From Chlamydiota bacterium (GTDB lineage Bacteria; Chlamydiota; Chlamydiia; Chlamydiales; SM23-39), in the NCBI GenBank assembly GCA_027459365.1, contig DAIDIM010000097.1, positions 1-7,178 on the forward strand: 7,178 bases of DNA, written 5' to 3'. Under the pieces are notes generated by a model. That model worked only from the letters and a program-made list of their open reading frames with translations. It was not told the DNA's origin and ran no database searches. This document shows, one piece after another, positions 6,273 to 7,178 of this stretch. Made by a program: the position numbers and the translations under genes. Numbering within the stretch: the stretch's first letter is position 1; the number at the start of each line of letters is the position of its first letter.

Positions 6273-6335
6273 AGGAGATGTTTCGCAACCTCGTCCTCTC
6301 TTTAGAAAAGAGGTTTTTCTTTGTCCGGATATTGG
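6264..6335. repeat. Right copy of ~70-bp direct repeat flanking the sugar-porter gene
   Basis: This is the counterpart of 4819-4888. Its first part resembles the tolB 3' end but has a two-base insertion and several replacement changes (aligned frame FATSSSL-stop against FAAWSYR-stop), so it is non-coding debris here. Its second part is the genuine 3' end of the minus-strand ACS transporter. Each copy thus keeps one functional half and one decayed half. Confidence 0.8.
6297..6322 (+). terminator. Possible weak intrinsic terminator of the sugar-porter gene
   Basis: CTCTTT (6298-6303) pairs with AAAGAG (6307-6312) over a three-base loop, with a T-G wobble pair extending the stem, followed by TTTTTCTTT (6314-6322). 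It is 25 bases after the porter stop. The stem is short and half AT, so strength is doubtful. It overlaps the last codons of the convergent transporter. The left repeat copy lacks the upstream arm, so the hairpin is specific to this copy. Confidence 0.4.
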
Positions 6336-7178
6336 AAAAGGATTACAATTACCGAGGCAAAAATCGATAGTCCCGCTAACACGAAAAATATCATTTTAAA
6401 ATCACTGTTAATCGTGGTTAGCCATCCAGCGATGCTGGGAGAAATAACACCCGCAAGCCCAGCAAAAGAGCAAAGAATGCCATAAGCAGACCCAGCATAA
6501 GGACCGTACATATCGCCAATAAAAGCAAACATTGGAGGAATTAGCATAGCCACAAACCCCAGCCCTAAAGATATCCAGAAAATGTCTAGATAGGAAGAGA
6601 ATCCAATCGGGAGAAAGCACAATCCTGAAGCGAATAAAGCGAATGATATGACATAGGTTCGAGAAATGCGCAGACTTTTAGTTTTTTTCTTCAATCGATC
6701 AGAGATCCATCCTCCAAAAAATAAAAAAATAGTATAACATCCCCAGGGAGGAAGGACTAAAAAACCCAAGGTTAAAGTAGAAGAACCGTGTGTTTGAGCA
6801 AAATAACCAGGGAGCCACATCAGAATAAAAAAGAGAGTGAAACCTTGGCAAAAATAAGTTAAGCAAGACAATAAATAGGTTTTATTAGTTAAAAGATGTT
6901 TCCAGGGCAATTTTTTCTCTTCTTGAATTGTAAAATATAGAGATGAAGAATAGACTGAGCGGAAAAGAACTTTTGGATGACGTCGAAATAATACCAACCA
7001 AAAGATTGCCCAAATAATCCCTAAGCATCCTAAAATTACGAACATCAATTGCCAACTAAAGGCTGCAATCAAATAGGTCGTTAAAGGGCCGCCAATAATG
7101 GAAGCTATAGGAACTCCAAAAAGGCTTAAAGAAGAGGTTCGTGCACGCCAATCAGGAGGAAGCCAATCGGCAATTGTT
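6302..7178 (-). CDS. MFS transporter, anion:cation symporter (ACS) type, N-terminus outside window
   Basis: The visible C-terminal 291 residues belong to a major facilitator protein of the ACS group (hexuronate, glucarate, phthalate or sialic-acid type carriers, usually about 430 residues). The frame is open to the window edge, starting TIADWLPPDWRARTSSL. This equals the ACS segment W(F/L)P..ERA.A after helix 4, followed by GVPIASIIGGPLTTYL (helix 5) and SWQLMFVILGCLGIIWAIFW (helix 6). A charged central loop ends in LPWKHLLTNKTYLLS, and GGWISDRLKKK (about 155-165) is the second-half copy of the MFS loop motif. A TTG at 7070-7072 is internal, not a start. It converges on the sugar porter; the two stops are 29 bases apart. 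The C-terminal YPDKEKPLF tail lies in the right direct repeat. The substrate is unknown, and the full N-terminal half cannot be checked. Confidence 0.87.
   Translation of the reverse strand, partial: TIADWLPPDWRARTSSLSLFGVPIASIIGGPLTTYLIAAFSWQLMFVILGCLGIIWAIFWLVLFRRHPKVLFRSVYSSSLYFTIQEEKKLPWKHLLTNKTYLLSCLTYFCQGFTLFFILMWLPGYFAQTHGSSTLTLGFLVLPPWGCYTIFLFFGGWISDRLKKKTKSLRISRTYVISFALFASGLCFLPIGFSSYLDIFWISLGLGFVAMLIPPMFAFIGDMYGPYAGSAYGILCSFAGLAGVISPSIAGWLTTINSDFKMIFFVLAGLSIFASVIVILFQYPDKEKPLF

Noticed and set aside
6408..6620. Second minus-strand open frame inside the ACS transporter
   Set aside because: It overlaps clear transmembrane coding sequence in another frame and resembles no family.
1..7178. 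A defence, toxin-antitoxin or other wholly new multi-gene system
   Set aside because: All genes fall in known housekeeping or transport families and no unexplained open frame remains.

Overview
The window looks like a piece of a bacterial chromosome from the phylum Chlamydiota, most likely an environmental (Chlamydia-related) lineage rather than Chlamydia itself. The reasons are gene order and protein style. The end of mnmG (gidA) overlaps a short lipoate-protein ligase, as I recall for CT498-CT499 of C. trachomatis. A tatD gene sits next to an exbB-exbD-(tolA/tonB-like)-tolB cluster, which matches the CT594-CT600 neighbourhood as I remember it. The genus is an inference I cannot settle without a search. 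Every gene reads cleanly, with no frameshifts, and the coding density is very high.

Layout. Bases 2-226 (+) are the C-terminus of mnmG and 223-915 (+) is lplA, coupled by an ATGA overlap. Bases 916-1011 are a short convergent spacer carrying two copies of a 16-bp C6-centred repeat. tatD lies at 1012-1812 (-). A 45-bp divergent spacer then leads into a tightly overlapping Tol/Exb operon on the + strand: exbB/tolQ 1858-2580, exbD/tolR 2558-2962 (GTG start), a tolA/tonB-like gene 2959-3597 (GTG start) and tolB 3542-4858. After tolB, where chlamydiae usually carry pal, there is a complete sugar-porter MFS gene at 4896-6272 (+). Convergent to it is the C-terminal two thirds of a second MFS transporter, of anion:cation symporter (ACS) type, at 6302-7178 (-), which runs off the window.

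The Tol genes together encode an inner-membrane proton-driven motor (ExbB/ExbD), a membrane-anchored periplasmic arm (TolA-like) and the periplasmic beta-propeller TolB, the energised envelope-constriction and stability system. The two transporters would import host or environmental metabolites. mnmG modifies wobble uridines in tRNA, lplA loads lipoate on dehydrogenase complexes, and tatD is a metal-dependent hydrolase/nuclease.

The most interesting structure is not a gene. The sugar-porter gene is bracketed by two imperfect direct repeats of about 70 bp (4819-4888 and 6264-6335). Each repeat contains a version of the end of tolB followed by the end of the ACS transporter. The left copy carries a ghost of that transporter's C-terminus on the minus strand; over its last ten codons it differs from the live gene only at synonymous third positions. 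This suggests the porter is an inserted cassette between tolB and a formerly adjacent convergent transporter gene. I found no CRISPR array, RNA gene, insertion sequence or defence system.
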